Below, one piece after another: positions 43,996 through 45,449 of a stretch of 45,449 nucleotides of DNA. The notes under the pieces were generated by a model. That model searched no databases, had not been told where the DNA came from, and saw only the letters and a program-made list of their open reading frames with translations. A program made the position numbers and the translations under genes. Positions within the stretch are counted from its first letter, which is position 1. Each line of letters starts with the position of its first letter. Source of the DNA: Butyrivibrio sp. (GTDB lineage: Bacteria; Bacillota; Clostridia; Lachnospirales; Lachnospiraceae). The stretch covers positions 1 through 45,449 of the forward strand of contig JAILPB010000010.1 in the NCBI GenBank assembly GCA_024690485.1. Reading direction: 5' to 3'.

Positions 43996-45222
43996 ATGAG
44001 AATAACCTTTGTATCCAACTATATAAATCATCATCAGATACCCTTTTGTAATGAGATGTACAAAAGGCTTTACGACAATTTCTCATTTGTAGAGACCATG
44101 CCCATGGAGGAATCCAGAAAGAGTATGGGCTGGGAAGAGGAGGATTTGTCATACGTTCACAGGATATATGAGGATGAGCCTTTGTGCGCAGAGCTTATTA
44201 AAAACTGTGACGTGCTGATCCTGGGATGGATAGGTGATGACAGGGAAAGCACAGCTTATAAGTTGACCATGGAAAGGCTCCTTTCCGGAAAGCCGGTAAT
44301 AAGGATAAGTGAGAGAATCTACCGTGAAGGCAGATGGAAGATGATCTCCCCTAAGGGGCTTATTTCTAAGTGGAGAGAGCATATTCGTTTTAGAAATAAT
44401 CCGGTATATATGCTCTGCGCGGGAGCTTATGTCTCAGGGGATTTTAAGGCAATAGGTGCTTATCCACATAAGATGTATAAGTGGGGATATTTTCCACCCC
44501 TTAGAAGATATGAAGAAATAGAGCTTTCATCCATGATGTATCAGGATGGAGAGCCTCTTCAGATATGCTATGCCGGAAGACTGATTAAATTAAAGCATCC
44601 CGAACTGGTGATAGAGGCAGCAGCCTACCTCAAGGAAAAGGATGTGGATTTCCATGTGCATATGGTGGGCGATGGGAATTTAAAGAGCATTCTTGAAGAT
44701 GAGATAGAGAAAAGGGGTCTTGCTGAATATGTCACAATGTATGGCTCCATGGAACCTGACAGAGTAAGGGATATCATGGAAAAGAGCCATGTTTTCATAT
44801 TTGGAAGTAATTATCTGGAAGGATGGGGAGCTGTTGTAAATGAAGCCATGAACAGCGCCTGTGCGGTGATCGCATCAAATGAAGCGGGCTGTGTTCCATA
44901 TCTTATAAGTGATGGAGAAAATGGGGATACATTCCCTGATTGCAGCAGTAAGAAGCTAAACAGAAAGCTCTACAGACTGGCTAAAGACCCTGACAGAATC
45001 AGAAGATACCAGAGAGAAGCCTATGATACTATAGAAAGCCTCTGGAATGCTGAAGTTGCGGCTGATAGATGTATAAGGCTTAGCGAGAACCTGGTTCTTG
45101 GCAGGAAATCAAGTGAGGAATCAGAATATATCCCTGATCTTGAGGGGCCTCTTAGCATAGCAGAAATACTTAAGCCAGCAGGTTTTATCAGAAGCCTTCG
45201 GGAGGATAACCACCTGGAGTAA
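43996..45222 (+). CDS. GT4-family glycosyltransferase
   Basis: The 408 residues start MRITFVSNYINHHQIPFCNE, the common opening of GT4 proteins, and end with a GT-B nucleotide-sugar domain: LQICYAGRLIKLKHPELVIE, VHMVGDGNLKSILE, HVFIFGSNYLEGWGAVVNEA, then MNSACAVIASNEAGCVPYLI. A GTG six codons upstream keeps frame, but alignment and AAGG placement favour the ATG. It is the last complete gene of the locus, followed by about 75 bases before the next transferase. Confidence 0.87.
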   Translation: MRITFVSNYINHHQIPFCNEMYKRLYDNFSFVETMPMEESRKSMGWEEEDLSYVHRIYEDEPLCAELIKNCDVLILGWIGDDRESTAYKLTMERLLSGKPVIRISERIYREGRWKMISPKGLISKWREHIRFRNNPVYMLCAGAYVSGDFKAIGAYPHKMYKWGYFPPLRRYEEIELSSMMYQDGEPLQICYAGRLIKLKHPELVIEAAAYLKEKDVDFHVHMVGDGNLKSILEDEIEKRGLAEYVTMYGSMEPDRVRDIMEKSHVFIFGSNYLEGWGAVVNEAMNSACAVIASNEAGCVPYLISDGENGDTFPDCSSKKLNRKLYRLAKDPDRIRRYQREAYDTIESLWNAEVAADRCIRLSENLVLGRKSSEESEYIPDLEGPLSIAEILKPAGFIRSLREDNHLE

Positions 45223-45297
45223 GTGTTCTTTATGGTTATGGCCTTAAAGTCGCATCTGGTGTGGCTTTGTCAGAATGATATTTTTTGAGGTATGTAA

Positions 45298-45449
45298 TTG
45301 ACAGATAAAATGATAAAGATAAGTGTGATTATCCCGGCTTACAATGTGGATAACTTAATAAAAAAGTGCATAACTTCCCTGTGCGAACAGACTTATCCCA
45401 AGGATTTTTTGGAAATCATCGTTGTTGATGACGGTTCGACGGATAAAAC
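45298..45449 (+). CDS. GT2 glycosyltransferase, partial at the right edge
   Basis: The first 50 codons are open to the window end and read [20 protein letters not shown], then a VVDDGSTDK end, the standard GT2 N-terminus. The start is a TTG 8 bases after GAGG; an ATG four codons later is the alternative. It shows that the exopolysaccharide locus continues beyond the window. Confidence 0.85.
   Translation, partial: MTDKMIKISVIIPAYNVDNLIKKCITSLCEQTYPKDFLEIIVVDDGSTDK

Noticed and set aside
45246-45268. Hairpin before the last GT2 gene (AAAGTCGCA with TGTGGCTTT)
   Set aside because: Two wobble pairs in a 9-bp stem and the T-run begins about 12 bases later, too far for a confident intrinsic terminator.

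Overview
The window looks like chromosomal DNA from a flagellated, low-to-mid GC Firmicute, most likely a Lachnospiraceae member such as Butyrivibrio or a relative. The grounds are strong GGAGG-type ribosome binding sites, a Gram-positive division, repair and c-di-AMP gene set, flagellar genes with sigma-28-like promoters, and several protein types I know mainly from Lachnospiraceae (DUF6020 membrane protein, YjfB, a decayed PD-(D/E)XK nuclease). The genus is inference. I saw no rRNA, tRNA, CRISPR array or intact insertion sequence.

Layout. 1-6.3 kb: a Wzy-like polysaccharide polymerase running off the left edge on the minus strand, divergent from a DUF6020 membrane protein, an acyl-ACP thioesterase, a secreted beta-helix protein and a CvfB-like S1 protein. 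6.3-7.5 kb, minus strand: a degraded nuclease gene and the small motility protein YjfB. 7.7-18.2 kb: a PucR/CdaR-type regulator, then ftsE-ftsX, an M23 peptidase with coiled coil and an S41 protease (division and wall hydrolysis), a terminator, and uvrB-uvrA behind a near-consensus LexA box. 18.2-21.9 kb: mreB/mbl-like gene, flgF, flgG and flgJ (rod-binding domain only), with two TAAG-N15-[T/G]CCGATAT promoters and a highly structured leader before flgG. This matches the mbl-flhO-flhP arrangement of Bacillus. 21.9-22.5 kb: a gene-free stretch that is one imperfect inverted repeat of about 620 bp. It is the most unusual object in the window.

22.5-31.2 kb: recD2, comFC, yvyF, two unassigned membrane proteins, then cdaA-cdaR-glmM (c-di-AMP synthesis and the wall-precursor enzyme it is linked to) and a genuine HPr. 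31.2-45.4 kb: an exopolysaccharide locus with rmlD, a YuiD/DUF212 protein, a LIC_10190-type membrane protein, fcl, a polyprenyl-phosphate glycosyltransferase, a priming polyprenyl glycosylphosphotransferase, a Wzz-like protein with a kinase-like tail lacking its P-loop, an EpsG-type polymerase and several GT2/GT4 transferases. It continues past the right edge. These genes form a Wzx/Wzy-type assembly line, but the flippase and the rest of the rhamnose and fucose nucleotide pathways are not in the window.

Gene starts were chosen by ribosome binding site, promoter position and family alignment from memory. Domain names come from recognising motifs, not from a search.
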